From the NCBI RefSeq assembly GCF_042684505.1, contig NZ_JBHULT010000008.1, positions 248,001 to 312,000 of the forward strand: a stretch of DNA of 64,000 nt, given 5' to 3'. The translations under genes were made by a program, and so were the position numbers. This document shows positions 15,924 through 27,119 of this stretch, one piece after another (the first letter of the stretch is position 1; every line of letters begins with the position of its first letter). The notes beneath the pieces were generated by a model. It made no database searches, was not told where the DNA came from, and saw only the letters and a program-made list of their open reading frames with translations. Source of the DNA: Salinimicrobium flavum. GTDB taxonomy: Bacteria > Bacteroidota > Bacteroidia > Flavobacteriales > Flavobacteriaceae.

Positions 15924-17210
15924 TTACCTGTTCTCTAATGATTTGAATTTTCTGTGGGTCTCTCCTATATAAACCTGGCGAGGACGTCCAATTGGTTCTT
16001 TACGAAGACGCATTTCCCTCCATTGAGCGATCCAGCCGGGAAGACGTCCTACCGCGAACATCACGGTAAACATTTCAGTTGGAATTCCCATTGCGCGGTA
16101 AATGATCCCTGAATAGAAATCTACGTTAGGATACAATTTTCTATCGATGAAGTATTGATCTTCCAAAGCAGCCTTTTCAAGACCTTTTGCGATCTCAAGA
16201 ATAGGATCATCAACTCCCAGCTGTCCCAGAACTTCATCTGCAGCTTTCTTAATGATCTTGGCACGTGGATCAAAATTCTTATAAACCCTGTGGCCAAAGC
16301 CCATTAATCTGAATGGATCATCTTTATCTTTTGCCTTGGCAATGAATTTTGAAGTGTCTCCCCCATCGGCCTTTATCTCCTCAAGCATTTCGATCACTGC
16401 CTGGTTAGCTCCACCGTGTAGTGGCCCCCAAAGGGCAGATACACCTGCAGAGATTGAAGCAAATAAGCCGGCATGAGAGGAACCAACGATCCTTACTGTA
16501 GAGGTAGAACAGTTTTGTTCGTGATCTGCATGGAGGATTAAGAGCTTGTCAAGAGCGTTGACCACAGTCTTATTCAACTTGTAAGTCTTATTGGCATCTT
16601 GCTGAAACATCATCTTCAAAAGACTTTCTACATAACCAAGGTTAGTGTCTTTATTGTAAAAGGCCTGATTGTTCTTTTTACGTAACGTCCAAGCCGCAAG
16701 TACAGGAAATTTCGCAAGGATCTTTACAATGGCCTTGTACATATCCTCTTCTGAGTCAACGTTCACCGATTTTGGATTGAAGGCTGTCAAAGCACTGGTC
16801 AATGAAGATAGCACCCCCATTGGGTGGGCGGTTTCAGGAAAACCTTTTAATACAGTTTTCATGTCTTCATTCACGATACTTTGATCTAAAATATCAGTGT
16901 TGAATTTTTGAAGTTGTGCTTCATTAGGAAGTTCTCCAAAGATCAATAAATAAGCTACCTCAAGGAAATCTGCTTTTTCGGCCAGTTCCTCAATTGAATA
17001 CCCTCTGTAACGAAGGATCCCTTCTTCCCCGTCAAGGAAGGTGATGGCACTTTCACATGAACCGGTATTCTTGTATCCCGGATCCAGGGTGATGGCTCCA
17101 GACTGACCTCTTAACTTGGTAATATCAAGAGCAAGTTCATTTTCAGTTCCGACCACTAAGGGCAGGTCGTATTTTTTCCCGTCTATTTCTATTGTAGCTA
17201 CTTTTGACAT
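15924..17210 (-). CDS. gltA: Citrate synthase (type II)
   Basis: The enzyme condenses oxaloacetate and acetyl-CoA to citrate in the TCA cycle. Visible signatures are LDPGYKNTGSCESAITFLDG near the N-terminus, ILHADHEQNCSTSTVR with an active-site His, WGPLHGGANQAVIEML, and MGFGHRVYKNFDPRA, which holds another catalytic His. The 428 residues match the hexameric Gram-negative type. It is a single-gene unit, with a terminator behind it and 317 bp in front. I do not see a clear promoter. Confidence 0.96.
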   Translation of the reverse strand: MSKVATIEIDGKKYDLPLVVGTENELALDITKLRGQSGAITLDPGYKNTGSCESAITFLDGEEGILRYRGYSIEELAEKADFLEVAYLLIFGELPNEAQLQKFNTDILDQSIVNEDMKTVLKGFPETAHPMGVLSSLTSALTAFNPKSVNVDSEEDMYKAIVKILAKFPVLAAWTLRKKNNQAFYNKDTNLGYVESLLKMMFQQDANKTYKLNKTVVNALDKLLILHADHEQNCSTSTVRIVGSSHAGLFASISAGVSALWGPLHGGANQAVIEMLEEIKADGGDTSKFIAKAKDKDDPFRLMGFGHRVYKNFDPRAKIIKKAADEVLGQLGVDDPILEIAKGLEKAALEDQYFIDRKLYPNVDFYSGIIYRAMGIPTEMFTVMFAVGRLPGWIAQWREMRLRKEPIGRPRQVYIGETHRKFKSLENR

Positions 17211-17527
17211 ATTATCTATGGATTTGTGTGATTTTTATTTTAAGGATTGCTAAATTACAAAATTCCGTGTTATTTTTTCTCATTATCGTATGATTCCTTT
17301 GCAGGAAAAAAGCCTGTTTCGGGAGCTTTTTCGAAAAATTTTCCTAAAAAAGAATTCCGGAGTTCCCTGGTTTTTCATTTTTTACGTCCTCCTGATTTCC
17401 GGTTTAAATACGATTCCTAAAGTATAATTGTTAATTGGTATAAAACATGACCGGTATCAGGAAATACCCTAAATGTAAAAAGCCTTTCAGAATTGAAAGG
17501 CTTTTATAAAATTATCGGTATTCTGTA
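17211..17527. other. 317-bp intergenic region between gltA and eno
   Basis: AT-rich spacer holding the eno terminator (17478-17505) at one end and presumably the gltA promoter and leader at the other. The best promoter-like string near gltA is TAATTTAGC on the minus strand (around 17258), one mismatch from TAnnTTTG, without a good -33 box. No coding sequence, tRNA or repeat was recognised. Confidence 0.6.
17478..17505 (-). terminator. eno terminator
   Basis: An 11-bp stem (AAAAGCCTTTC / GAAAGGCTTTT, 6-nt loop) lies 22 bp beyond the enolase stop codon; on the minus strand it ends in a T run. Confidence 0.87.
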
Positions 17528-18844
<1,317 letters not shown>

Positions 18845-18968
18845 TTAATTATCTTTTTTTGCCCCTGCAAGATACGAATACTCTAAAAGAATAGTAAAAG
18901 CAACCTGGTATACTTCAAAGCATTTAAGAGAATTTTATTAACGAAACCGATATAGTCCTAATAAAAAA

Positions 18969-18989
18969 GATCCCCTACATGAGGGGATC
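18969..18989 (-). terminator. carA terminator
   Basis: An 8-bp GC-rich stem (GATCCCCT / AGGGGATC, loop ACATG) has six A on its left, that is a T run on the minus strand. It lies 6 bp after the carA stop codon. Confidence 0.85.
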
Positions 18990-18994
18990 CTATT

Positions 18995-20107
18995 TTAAGC
19001 TTTTTCTTTAATGAGGTTGTGTATGAACTCATCAAAAAGGTAATGGGCATCATTTGGCCCGGGGCTGGCTTCGGGATGGTATTGAACAGAAAAGCAGTTC
19101 TTGTTCTTCATTCGAAGGCCCGCAATGGTCTTGTCGTTAAGATGGGTATGGGTGATCCTGACGTCAGGATGATTTGCCGTTTCTTCTTCATTAACAGAGA
19201 ATCCATGATTTTGAGAGGTGATCTCACCTTTCCCTGTCTCAAGGTTTAGCACAGGATGATTGATTCCCCTGTGACCGTGATGCATTTTGTAAGTTGAAAT
19301 GCCGTTGGCAAGGGCGATGATCTGGTGGCCAAGACAGATCCCGAAGAGAGGTTTATCCTCTTCCATGATATCTTTTGCAACCTGGATGGCATCGTTAAGC
19401 GGTTTGGGATCACCGGGACCATTAGAGATCAAATATCCATGCGGCCCCCATTCCTTCATCTCTGCATAAGATGTATTATAAGGAAAGACTTTACAGTACA
19501 CATCGCGTTTGGCCAAATGTTTTAAAATATTCCTTTTTACCCCAACATCAAGAACAGCTACTTTATATTTTGCATTCTCTACTCCAAAATAATAGGGTTC
19601 TTTTGTGGAAACTTTTGAAGAGAGTTCAAGTCCGTTCATATCGGGTACTTCAGAAAGTTCTTTTTTCAAGGCTTCCATATCTTCAAATTGAGTTGTGATC
19701 ACGGCGTTCATGGCTCCATTTTCACGTATGTAGGTTACCAGAGCACGAGTATCAACATCAGATATGGCAAAAAGGTCACTCTTATCGAGAAATTCCTTCA
19801 GGGTTTCATCTGCGGAAGGACGGGATTCATAATAGCTAAAGTTCTTACAGATAAGTCCGGCTATTTGAGCATTTTCAGCTTCTTTCTCATTCTCGTTCGC
19901 TCCGTAATTACCAATATGGGCGTTAGTGGTGACCATGATCTGTCCAAAATAAGAGGGATCTGTAAAGATCTCCTGATAACCGGTCATTCCAGTATTAAAG
20001 CAAACTTCTCCAAAAGCTTTACCATCCTTATCTCCTACTGCCTTTCCGTAGAAGATCGTTCCGTCTTCGAGCAACACGATCGCCTTTTTTCTTGTTTGGT
20101 ATTTCAT
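18995..20107 (-). CDS. carA: Carbamoyl-phosphate synthase small (glutaminase) subunit
   Basis: CarA hydrolyses glutamine and passes ammonia to CarB for carbamoyl phosphate, used in pyrimidine and arginine synthesis. The N-terminal domain starts KAIVLLEDGTIFYGKAVGD; the class I glutaminase motif is FGICLGHQIIALA with the nucleophile Cys, and the His-x-Glu partner is in VQYHPEASPGP. The frame extends to 20158, but ATG 20107 (MKYQTRKKAIVLL) is the expected start, and a TTG-N17-TAAGTTTC promoter-like sequence lies in the extension. carB is not next to it and must be elsewhere. 370 residues is normal. Confidence 0.95.
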   Translation of the reverse strand: MKYQTRKKAIVLLEDGTIFYGKAVGDKDGKAFGEVCFNTGMTGYQEIFTDPSYFGQIMVTTNAHIGNYGANENEKEAENAQIAGLICKNFSYYESRPSADETLKEFLDKSDLFAISDVDTRALVTYIRENGAMNAVITTQFEDMEALKKELSEVPDMNGLELSSKVSTKEPYYFGVENAKYKVAVLDVGVKRNILKHLAKRDVYCKVFPYNTSYAEMKEWGPHGYLISNGPGDPKPLNDAIQVAKDIMEEDKPLFGICLGHQIIALANGISTYKMHHGHRGINHPVLNLETGKGEITSQNHGFSVNEEETANHPDVRITHTHLNDKTIAGLRMKNKNCFSVQYHPEASPGPNDAHYLFDEFIHNLIKEKA

Positions 20108-20198
20108 AAAAAATATAGGGTTTAGAAACTTATAAATTTTACCCTTTTTCAACTCCAAATTAAAAACGGAGCTGAAAAAATCTGATTATACAATATAA

Positions 20199-20230
20199 AA
20201 AAAGGATAAGCTACAGAGCTTATCCTTTTT
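20199..20230 (-). terminator. Terminator of the ribosomal super-operon
   Basis: A perfect 14-bp stem (AAAAAGGATAAGCT / AGCTTATCCTTTTT, loop ACAG) with a T run on the minus strand lies 25 bp after the rplQ stop codon. Confidence 0.92.
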
Positions 20231-20255
20231 GAAAATTTTTGAAGAAAATATCATT

Positions 20256-20747
20256 CTATTCTTCTTTTCCTTCGTTGCTTTTGTTTTCAGAAGCCTCAGG
20301 AGCCGAGGGTGTGGTTTCAGCAGCTTTTTTACTTCTACCGGCCCTTCTTGTTGATTTCTTCTTTTCAGGCTTATTAACGTTGTAGATTTCGTTGAAGTCT
20401 ACAAGTTCGATCATCGCCATATCGGCATTATCACCCAAACGGTTACCCAACTTTATGATCCTGGTGTATCCCCCTGGACGGTCACCTACTTTGGGAGCTA
20501 CTTCCCTGAATAACTCAGTAATAGCAAGCTTGTCGCGTAGTTTTCTAAAAACTATCCTTCTGTTGTGAGTAGTATCTTCTTTGGATTTGGTCACCAATGG
20601 CTCTACGAACTGCTTCAAAGCTTTTGCTTTTGCTACAGTGGTATTTATACGTTTGTGCTCAATTAGGGAACAAGCCATATTTGCTAACATCGCCTTGCGA
20701 TGAGCGGTTTGTCTACCTAAGTGGTTTATTTTTTTTCCGTGTCTCAT
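20256..20747 (-). CDS. rplQ: Large-subunit ribosomal protein L17
   Basis: Last gene of the alpha part of the ribosomal operon. [20 protein letters not shown] is the classic L17 start, and [20 protein letters not shown] the end of the core. L17 in E. coli stops near residue 127; here a tail of about 35 residues rich in Lys, Ser, Glu and Ala follows, an extension common in Bacteroidota. The 86-bp spacer to rpoA contains the inverted heptamer arrays, which makes it unusually large for this operon. Confidence 0.96.
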   Translation of the reverse strand: MRHGKKINHLGRQTAHRKAMLANMACSLIEHKRINTTVAKAKALKQFVEPLVTKSKEDTTHNRRIVFRKLRDKLAITELFREVAPKVGDRPGGYTRIIKLGNRLGDNADMAMIELVDFNEIYNVNKPEKKKSTRRAGRSKKAAETTPSAPEASENKSNEGKEE

Positions 20748-20752
20748 TTTTG

Positions 20753-20787
20753 TAAGATGTTAGATATTAGATTAAGATTTAAAGACA
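20753..20787 (+). repeat. Heptamer array between rpoA and rplQ, left arm
   Basis: Plus-strand units in 7-bp steps are TAAGATG, TTAGATA, TTAGATT, AAGATTT, AAAGACA, a degenerate wwAGAnn series. Together with 20799-20833 it forms an inverted pair around an 11-nt centre. Confidence 0.6.
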
Positions 20788-20798
20788 GCTTCATTTAT

Positions 20799-20833
20799 TC
20801 TCAGGTCTCAAATCTAAAGTCTCATGTCTAATA
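20799..20833 (-). repeat. Heptamer array between rpoA and rplQ, right arm
   Basis: Five exact 7-bp steps on the plus strand: TCTCAGG, TCTCAAA, TCTAAAG, TCTCATG, TCTAATA. On the minus strand each unit reads nnTKAGA, the inverse of the left arm at 20753-20787. The array ends at the base before the rpoA stop codon. Confidence 0.65.
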
Positions 20834-21826
20834 TTAGTCTTTGTCTAATTTGTATTTTGAAAGGTCCATTCCGAAATTCAATCCTTTATTGTTAACCAAC
20901 TCTTCAAGTTCGGTCAGGGATTTCTTTCCGAAGTTACGGAACTTCATCAAGTCGTTTTTGTTATAGGAAACAAGATCTCCAAGAGTATCAACTTCAGCAG
21001 CTTTCAAACAGTTCAATGCCCTTACTGAAAGATCCATATCAACCAATTTGGTCTTTAGGAGTTGACGCATGTGAAGGGATTCCTCATCATACGTTTCGGT
21101 CTGGGCAATTTCATCAGCCTCCAGAGTTATGCGCTCATCTGAGAACAACATAAAGTGGTGGATCAATGTTTTGGCAGCCTCTGTCAATGCATCTTTTGGG
21201 TGAATAGAACCGTCTGTGATAAGTTCAAAAACCAGTTTTTCGTAGTCGGTTTTCTGTTCTACCCTGTAGTTCTCTATACTGTATTTCACGTTCTTAACGG
21301 GCGTGTAAACAGAGTCAGTATAGATAGTCCCAAGTGGAGCGTTGGCTTTCTTGTTCTCTTCAGCAGGAACATATCCTCTACCCTTTTCTACAGTCACCTC
21401 CATGTTGAAGTTCACCTTCTTATCCATATTACAGATCACAAGATCTGGATTCAGGATCTGAAAACCGGAGATGAATTTTTGAAAGTGTCCTGCGGTCAAT
21501 TGATCCTGACCGGAAACAGAAATTGTTACGGCTTCATTGTCTATTTCATCAATTTGCCTCTTGAACCTGATTTGTTTCAGGTTTAGAATAATTTCGGTTA
21601 CATCTTCCACTACCCCGGGGATAGTTGAGAATTCGTGATCTACTCCTTCGATGCGTACCGAAGTAATAGCGAACCCTTCAAGTGAAGATAAGAGTACTCT
21701 CCTTAAAGCGTTACCAACGGTTAATCCATAACCTGGTTCCAAAGGGCGAAATTCAAATTTCCCTTCGAAATCGGTTGAATCAATCATTATAACTTTATCG
21801 GGCTTCTGAAAATTTAATATTGCCAT
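20834..21826 (-). CDS. rpoA: RNA polymerase alpha subunit
   Basis: RpoA nucleates RNA polymerase assembly and binds activators through its C-terminal domain. The N-terminal domain has the dimerisation segment [20 protein letters not shown]; the C-terminal domain has the helix-hairpin-helix region [20 protein letters not shown] and [16 protein letters not shown]. The 330 residues are full length. It follows rpsD after 20 bp and precedes rplQ. Its last codons adjoin a heptamer repeat array. Confidence 0.98.
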   Translation of the reverse strand: MAILNFQKPDKVIMIDSTDFEGKFEFRPLEPGYGLTVGNALRRVLLSSLEGFAITSVRIEGVDHEFSTIPGVVEDVTEIILNLKQIRFKRQIDEIDNEAVTISVSGQDQLTAGHFQKFISGFQILNPDLVICNMDKKVNFNMEVTVEKGRGYVPAEENKKANAPLGTIYTDSVYTPVKNVKYSIENYRVEQKTDYEKLVFELITDGSIHPKDALTEAAKTLIHHFMLFSDERITLEADEIAQTETYDEESLHMRQLLKTKLVDMDLSVRALNCLKAAEVDTLGDLVSYNKNDLMKFRNFGKKSLTELEELVNNKGLNFGMDLSKYKLDKD

Positions 21827-21846
21827 ATTACGACTTCTGTGAATTA

Positions 21847-22452
21847 TTATTTCGAATATAATTCGACGATGAATTGTTCATTTATATTTTCCGGAATTTG
21901 CACTCTTCCGGGTACAGAAACAAATGTTCCTTGTTTGGTCTCATTGTTAAATGTGATCCACTCATATACAGCGCTGGAGTTAGACAGGGATTCCTGGATG
22001 GCGGTTAAGGATTTTGATTTTTCCCTTACACCTACAACATCACCTGCCTTAAGCTGGTAAGATGGTATATTTACTAATTCTCCGTTTACTGTAATGTGTC
22101 TGTGAGAAACCAATTGTCTTGCACCACGTCTTGAAGGGGCAATACCCATTCTGTATACAACGTTATCTAAACGAGACTCACATAATTGTAAAAGCACCTC
22201 CCCGGTAATTCCCTGGGCACGTGTTGCTTTTTCAAACATATTTCTGAATTGACGCTCAAGAACACCGTAAGTGTACTTAGCTTTTTGCTTTTCCATTAAC
22301 TGGATAGCATATTCAGATTTCTTTCCGCGACGACGGTTGTTACCGTGCTGCCCCGGAGGGTAATTTCTTTTTTCGAAAGACTTGTCGTCTCCGAAAATTG
22401 CTTCCCCGAATTTACGGGCGATTTTAGTCTTTGGACCAGTATATCTTGCCAT
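21847..22452 (-). CDS. rpsD: Small-subunit ribosomal protein S4
   Basis: S4 is a primary 16S rRNA binder; in E. coli it also represses the alpha operon. The S4 domain is visible as [20 protein letters not shown] and SHRHITVNG, and the C-terminus YSK is normal (201 residues). The spacer from rpsK is 87 nt, long for this operon, and can fold through matched AAGCAA/TTGCTT and GATC segments, which may be a regulatory leader for rpsD-rpoA-rplQ. Confidence 0.97.
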   Translation of the reverse strand: MARYTGPKTKIARKFGEAIFGDDKSFEKRNYPPGQHGNNRRRGKKSEYAIQLMEKQKAKYTYGVLERQFRNMFEKATRAQGITGEVLLQLCESRLDNVVYRMGIAPSRRGARQLVSHRHITVNGELVNIPSYQLKAGDVVGVREKSKSLTAIQESLSNSSAVYEWITFNNETKQGTFVSVPGRVQIPENINEQFIVELYSK

Positions 22453-22539
22453 TGAAAATTTGATTTAAAGCAAGCGATCGTGGAATTAAGGTCACTGTCC
22501 TTCGCTGATCTCTTTGCTTACTTTTATTATACTAATTAA

Positions 22540-22929
22540 TTAAACTCTACGTCTTTTTGGAGGACGACATCCATTGTGTGGTAAAGGAGTAACGTCAATA
22601 ATCTCAGTTACTTCAATTCCTGCATTATGAAGGGATCTGATAGCAGATTCTCTACCGTTACCCGGTCCTTTCACATATACTTTCACCTTGCGTAAACCGG
22701 CATCGTGAGCCACTTTAGACGCGTCTTCTGCAGCAAGCTGAGCTGCATAAGGAGTGTTCTTCTTAGATCCTCTAAAGCCCATTTTACCGGCAGAAGACCA
22801 GGAGATAACATCACCTTTCTTATTGGTTAACGAAATAATAATGTTGTTGAAAGAAGCAGTAACATGCGCTTCTCCAATAGACTCAACATTTACTTTACGC
22901 TTCTTTTGAGTTGCTTTTGCTTTTGCCAT
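22540..22929 (-). CDS. rpsK: Small-subunit ribosomal protein S11
   Basis: S11 sits on the 30S platform by the E site. The signature [19 protein letters not shown] is present, and the C-terminus [16 protein letters not shown] is invariant in bacteria. The 129 residues are full length. It starts 8 bp after rpsM ends. Confidence 0.97.
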   Translation of the reverse strand: MAKAKATQKKRKVNVESIGEAHVTASFNNIIISLTNKKGDVISWSSAGKMGFRGSKKNTPYAAQLAAEDASKVAHDAGLRKVKVYVKGPGNGRESAIRSLHNAGIEVTEIIDVTPLPHNGCRPPKRRRV

Positions 22930-22937
22930 CCTACTTA

Positions 22938-23312
22938 TTATTTAGTTGCTTTCTTTTTGTTGGCAACTGTTTTTCTTCTTCCTTTTCTCGTTCTGGAGTT
23001 GTTTTTGGTTCTTTGTCCTCTCAACGGAAGTCCCGCTCTGTGACGAATTCCCCTGTAACTTCCAATATCCATTAATCGCTTAATGCTTAATTGAACCTCA
23101 GAACGAAGTTCTCCTTCAATCTTATAGTCACCAACAGCTTCACGAATTCGTCCGATTTCTTCATCGTTCCAATCTGAAACTTTTTTCCCTTCTTCAACGT
23201 TGGCTTCTTTAAGGATCTCCTGAGCCCTGCTTTTTCCAATTCCGAAGATATAGGTCAACGCTATAACGCCTCGCTTTTGTTTTGGTATATCAACACCTGC
23301 AATTCTAGCCAT
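22938..23312 (-). CDS. rpsM: Small-subunit ribosomal protein S13
   Basis: S13 forms intersubunit bridges from the 30S head. It begins [20 protein letters not shown] and carries [20 protein letters not shown] followed by a basic tail, all typical. The 124 residues are full length. It begins 2 bp after rpmJ ends, so translational coupling is likely. Confidence 0.97.
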   Translation of the reverse strand: MARIAGVDIPKQKRGVIALTYIFGIGKSRAQEILKEANVEEGKKVSDWNDEEIGRIREAVGDYKIEGELRSEVQLSIKRLMDIGSYRGIRHRAGLPLRGQRTKNNSRTRKGRRKTVANKKKATK

Positions 23313-23314
23313 AA

Positions 23315-23431
23315 CTACCCTTGTCTTTGTTTAAATTTTGGATTCTTTTTGTTTATCACATAGAGTCTGCCTTTTCTACGCACAATCTTGCACTCGGCAC
23401 TTCTCTTTTTAATTGATGCTCTAACTTTCAT
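23315..23431 (-). CDS. rpmJ: Large-subunit ribosomal protein L36, zinc-free form
   Basis: A 38-codon gene between infA and rpsM. It starts [20 protein letters not shown] and ends KFKQRQG, the universal L36 end. The zinc-ribbon ligands of the C+ form (three Cys and one His) are reduced to one Cys: the first Cys position is replaced within KRSAEC, the third is Asn, and the His is Phe. It should therefore fold without zinc. The position and order infA-rpmJ-rpsM are canonical. Confidence 0.95.
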   Translation of the reverse strand: MKVRASIKKRSAECKIVRRKGRLYVINKKNPKFKQRQG

Positions 23432-23436
23432 AGTTA

Positions 23437-23652
23437 TTAGTATCTGTAAGTTATTCTAGCCTTCGATAAATCGTAAGGGCTCATTTCTAATTTAACTTTG
23501 TCGCCAGGTAACAACTTAATGTAATGCATACGCATCTTACCTGAAATATGTGCAGTCACCAGGTGACCATTTTCTAATTCGACACGAAATGTCGCATTTG
23601 ACAATGCTTCAATGATCGTTCCGTCTTGCTCTATCGCCGGTTGTTTTGCCAT
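23437..23652 (-). CDS. infA: Translation initiation factor IF-1
   Basis: IF-1 binds the ribosomal A site during initiation. [20 protein letters not shown] opens the OB fold and [19 protein letters not shown] is the family core; the end ARITYRY is standard. At 71 residues it is full length. It starts 1 bp after secY ends. The adk and map genes that often stand between secY and infA are absent. Confidence 0.97.
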   Translation of the reverse strand: MAKQPAIEQDGTIIEALSNATFRVELENGHLVTAHISGKMRMHYIKLLPGDKVKLEMSPYDLSKARITYRY

Positions 23653-23653
23653 A

Positions 23654-24991
23654 TTATGCTACTGCTTTTCTGTTTTTACCGGTTTTCATTAATCCATCAT
23701 AATGCCTGTTCAACAAGTAAGAGTTCACCTGTTGCATGGTATCAATCGCAACTCCAACCATGATCAGCAATGATGTACCTCCAAAGAACAATGCCCAACC
23801 CGCCTGCACACCAAGCAGGGATACGATAATTGCAGGGAACACTGCAATAAGCGCTAGAAACACAGAACCCGGTAGGGTAATCTGTGACATAATTCTGTCG
23901 AGGAATTCGGCAGTCTCAGTACCGGGACGAATTCCCGGAATAAAACCACCACTACGTTTAAGGTCATCTGCCATTTTATTGGTAGGTACGGTAATCGCGG
24001 TGTAAAAGTACGTAAAAATAATAATTAATAACGCAAACACCAGATTGTACCAAAACCCGAATATATCACTAAAGGCTGCAGTCACGCCCTGCGCTGTTTC
24101 AGACTGTGAAAGTCCGGCAACGGCTGCGGGAATAAACATGATCGCCTGGGCAAAGATGATAGGCATAACTCCTGAAGCATTAAGCTTTAGAGGAATATAT
24201 TGTCTTGAACCAAAAACGTTCTTTTCATATCCGCCTGTAGCGGTTCTCCTGGCATACTGTACAGGTATTTGTCGCACAGCCATCACCAGCATTACACTTG
24301 CAAGAATGATCACAAACCAAATCACCAATTCAATTAAGATCATAATAAGACCTCCGTTTGATTCGAATACTCTGGAAGCAAATTCCTGAATGAATGCCTG
24401 CGGTAAGGTAGCAATGATACCTACCATAATTAACAGGGAGATCCCGTTTCCAATTCCTTTATCAGTGATCTTTTCACCCAGCCACATCGCGAAGATGGTA
24501 CCTGTGGTAAGAATGATCACAGAAGAAACTACAAAGGTCACGTTGTTACCAAGTAAGAAGGCGCTGGAAGGAAGAGTAGCAAAAAGGTTATAAATATAAC
24601 CCGGCCCCTGTACCAATGTAATGGCAATGGTCAACCATCTTGTGATCTGGTTGATCCTTCTTCTTCCGCTTTCTCCCTCTTTTTGCAGTTTCTGAAGATA
24701 AGGAACCGCAATTCCCATCAATTGAACTACAATAGAAGCAGAAATATAAGGCATGATCCCTAAAGCAAAGACAGAAGCGTTCGAGAACGCTCCTCCCGTA
24801 AATGCATTAAGAAGACCTAATAGTCCACCTTCTGTCTGGCTGGATAAATTAGCTAATTGAGCCGCATCAATTCCAGGCAACACTACCTGTGCACCAAAAC
24901 GATACACCAACAACAAACCGAGGGTAACCAGAATCCTATTCTTCAGTTCCTCGATTTTCCAGATATTCTTTAATGTATTGATGAATTTCAT
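23654..24991 (-). CDS. secY: Protein translocase subunit SecY
   Basis: SecY is the channel of the Sec translocon. About ten hydrophobic helices are visible. Signatures include [15 protein letters not shown], the RRINQITRW loop, [14 protein letters not shown] in the middle, and [16 protein letters not shown] in the C-terminal half. The 445 residues are normal. It lies within the spc part of the operon, 11 bp after rplO. Confidence 0.97.
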   Translation of the reverse strand: MKFINTLKNIWKIEELKNRILVTLGLLLVYRFGAQVVLPGIDAAQLANLSSQTEGGLLGLLNAFTGGAFSNASVFALGIMPYISASIVVQLMGIAVPYLQKLQKEGESGRRRINQITRWLTIAITLVQGPGYIYNLFATLPSSAFLLGNNVTFVVSSVIILTTGTIFAMWLGEKITDKGIGNGISLLIMVGIIATLPQAFIQEFASRVFESNGGLIMILIELVIWFVIILASVMLVMAVRQIPVQYARRTATGGYEKNVFGSRQYIPLKLNASGVMPIIFAQAIMFIPAAVAGLSQSETAQGVTAAFSDIFGFWYNLVFALLIIIFTYFYTAITVPTNKMADDLKRSGGFIPGIRPGTETAEFLDRIMSQITLPGSVFLALIAVFPAIIVSLLGVQAGWALFFGGTSLLIMVGVAIDTMQQVNSYLLNRHYDGLMKTGKNRKAVA

Positions 24992-25002
24992 TTGCTTATC
25001 TA

Positions 25003-25455
25003 TTATAAAGTAACAGCTTCACCACCGGCCGCTTCAATAGCTTGCTTTGCTGAGGCAGTAAATTTATGAACAGATATTTTCAACTTAGCTTTTAATTCTC
25101 CTCTACCTAATATCTTAACCAATTCGTTTTTACGTGCCAGACCATTATCTACCAACACTCCCATGTCAACAGTATCTTTCACTTTCCCATTATCAACAAG
25201 AGTTTGAAGGGTATCAAGGTTGATCCCCTGGTACTCTTTACGGTTGATGTTGGTAAATCCGAATTTTGGCACACGTCTTTGAAGCGGCATCTGCCCTCCT
25301 TCAAAACCTATCTTCCTTGAGTAACCAGAACGTGACTTGGCACCTTTGTGTCCTCTGGTTGAGGTTCCACCTTTTCCAGATCCTTCTCCACGACCAACAC
25401 GTTTACTGTTACTTTGAACTGAACCTTTTGCAGGTTTTAAGTTACTTAAATCCAT
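25003..25455 (-). CDS. rplO: Large-subunit ribosomal protein L15
   Basis: The N-terminal Gly/Arg-rich extension (RVGRGEGSGKGGTSTRGHKG) and the segment FEGGQMPLQRRVPKFGF identify L15. The protein has 150 residues, full length. It follows rpmD after 9 bp. Confidence 0.97.
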   Translation of the reverse strand: MDLSNLKPAKGSVQSNSKRVGRGEGSGKGGTSTRGHKGAKSRSGYSRKIGFEGGQMPLQRRVPKFGFTNINRKEYQGINLDTLQTLVDNGKVKDTVDMGVLVDNGLARKNELVKILGRGELKAKLKISVHKFTASAKQAIEAAGGEAVTL

Positions 25456-25464
25456 GTGAATTTA

Positions 25465-25647
25465 TTATTTCGTTTCCTCAAAGGAAACCAAGTGATTTAC
25501 TTTACTTACCATACCAAGGATGTTTGGCGTATTCTCGTGCTCTACAGTTTGTCCTATTTTCTTAAGACCCAGAGCTTCCAAAGTACGTTTTTGGTTTTGA
25601 GTACGTTTGATGGCACTTTTAACCTGTGTAACTTTTATCTTTCCCAT
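25465..25647 (-). CDS. rpmD: Large-subunit ribosomal protein L30
   Basis: A 60-residue protein starting MGKIKVTQVKSAIKRTQNQK, with the LGLKKIGQTVEHENTPNILG core, complete for bacterial L30. It is placed between rpsE and rplO as in most spc operons. Confidence 0.96.
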   Translation of the reverse strand: MGKIKVTQVKSAIKRTQNQKRTLEALGLKKIGQTVEHENTPNILGMVSKVNHLVSFEETK

Positions 25648-25658
25648 TTTTCCTTGTA

Positions 25659-26183
25659 TTATCCTTTAAAAACCTTTTCAAGTGAAATACCGCGCTGCTT
25701 AGCAACAGTCTCTGCACTTCTCAATTGCAACAAAGCATCAAAAGTTGCCTTTACCACGTTGTGTGGGTTTGAAGAGCCCTGATTCTTTGAAAGTACATCA
25801 TGCACTCCAACAGCTTCAAGTACCGCACGAATAGCACCACCGGCGATAACCCCGGTACCGGCAGAAGCAGGAAACAACAATACTCTTGCTCCACCGTACT
25901 TACCTTTTTGCTCGTGTGGCAGGGTTCCCTTATGCAAAGGAATACGCACCAAGTTCTTTTTAGCGTCTTCTACTGCTTTGGAAATAGCGTCTGCTACTTC
26001 TTTAGATTTTCCTAACCCGTGGCCTACAACCCCGTTTTCGTCACCTACAACCACAATAGCAGAAAAACCGAAAGCTCTACCACCTTTTGTAACCTTAGTA
26101 ACACGTTGCACACCAACCAAACGATCTTTCAATTCCAGACCACCCGGCTTTACAAGTTCTACGTTTTTATAATCCTGATACAT
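25659..26183 (-). CDS. rpsE: Small-subunit ribosomal protein S5
   Basis: S5 helps mRNA entry and decoding accuracy. The [20 protein letters not shown] start of the double-stranded RNA-binding domain and the C-terminal segment [19 protein letters not shown] are clear. At 174 residues it is full length. It starts 5 bp after rplR ends. Confidence 0.97.
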   Translation of the reverse strand: MYQDYKNVELVKPGGLELKDRLVGVQRVTKVTKGGRAFGFSAIVVVGDENGVVGHGLGKSKEVADAISKAVEDAKKNLVRIPLHKGTLPHEQKGKYGGARVLLFPASAGTGVIAGGAIRAVLEAVGVHDVLSKNQGSSNPHNVVKATFDALLQLRSAETVAKQRGISLEKVFKG

Positions 26184-26188
26184 ATCTT

Positions 26189-26545
26189 CTAGAATTTAAG
26201 TCCTCCTTCGCGAGCACCTTCTGCTAATGATTTTACTCTTCCGTGGTACAAATATCCGCTTCTGTCAAAAGAAATGGTTTCGATACCCGCTTTTAAGGCC
26301 TTTTCAGCAATAGCTTTTCCAACTAAGGCTGCCTGTTCAATCTTGTTGCTGTCTTTAGAAGCAACATCTTTGTCTCTTGATGAAGCAGAAACCAGTGTGG
26401 TTCCATCCACGTCGTTAACGATCTGAGCATAAATCTCTTTATTGCTTCTGAAAATCGACATTCTTGGACGTTCTCCCGTACCGGTAATATCCCTACGGAT
26501 TCTCTTCTTTATCTTATTTCTTCTATCTAATTTTGATACTGCCAT
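26189..26545 (-). CDS. rplR: Large-subunit ribosomal protein L18
   Basis: A 5S rRNA-binding protein of 118 residues. [20 protein letters not shown] at the N-terminus and [19 protein letters not shown] at the end are standard. It lies between rplF and rpsE in the usual order. Confidence 0.97.
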   Translation of the reverse strand: MAVSKLDRRNKIKKRIRRDITGTGERPRMSIFRSNKEIYAQIVNDVDGTTLVSASSRDKDVASKDSNKIEQAALVGKAIAEKALKAGIETISFDRSGYLYHGRVKSLAEGAREGGLKF

Positions 26546-26557
26546 AATCTAAACTTA

Positions 26558-27100
26558 TTAAGCTGATTTACCTGCTTTTCTTCTTAATTGTTCTCCTCTG
26601 AACTTAATACCTTTCCCTTTGTAAGGTTCTGGCGCACGGAAAGAACGAATTTTCGCAGCTACCTGGCCTACCAATTGTTTATCGTAAGAAGTCAATTTCA
26701 CGATAGGGTTTTTACCTTTATCAGAAATTGTTTCCACTTTAATTTCAGGGGCCAAATCTAATACAATGTTGTGAGAGTACCCAACAGCAAGGTCTAATTT
26801 TTGACCCTGGTTTGACGCTCTGTAACCAACACCTACTAATTCCAGCTCTTTTGTGAAGCCGTTAGCCACACCTTCTATCATATTACTGATCAAGGCACGG
26901 TACAGACCGTGTTTGGCTTTAAGATCTTTCTTATCTGACTCGCGCTCAAAGGTGATCACTCCGTCTTCGATCTTAACATCGATATCCCGGATCTCCTGCT
27001 TAAGCTCTCCTAATTTTCCTTTTACCGTAACAACTCCGTCTTTCAGGTCTACAGTAACACCTTCTGGAATTGTGATCGGGCTTTTACCTATTCTTGACAT
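26558..27100 (-). CDS. rplF: Large-subunit ribosomal protein L6
   Basis: L6 has two similar domains; MSRIGKSPITIPEGV opens the first and the conserved end EPYKGKGIKFRGEQLRRKAG closes the second. The 180 residues are full length. Confidence 0.97.
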   Translation of the reverse strand: MSRIGKSPITIPEGVTVDLKDGVVTVKGKLGELKQEIRDIDVKIEDGVITFERESDKKDLKAKHGLYRALISNMIEGVANGFTKELELVGVGYRASNQGQKLDLAVGYSHNIVLDLAPEIKVETISDKGKNPIVKLTSYDKQLVGQVAAKIRSFRAPEPYKGKGIKFRGEQLRRKAGKSA

Positions 27101-27119
27101 TTCTTTTCGTCTTTAAATA

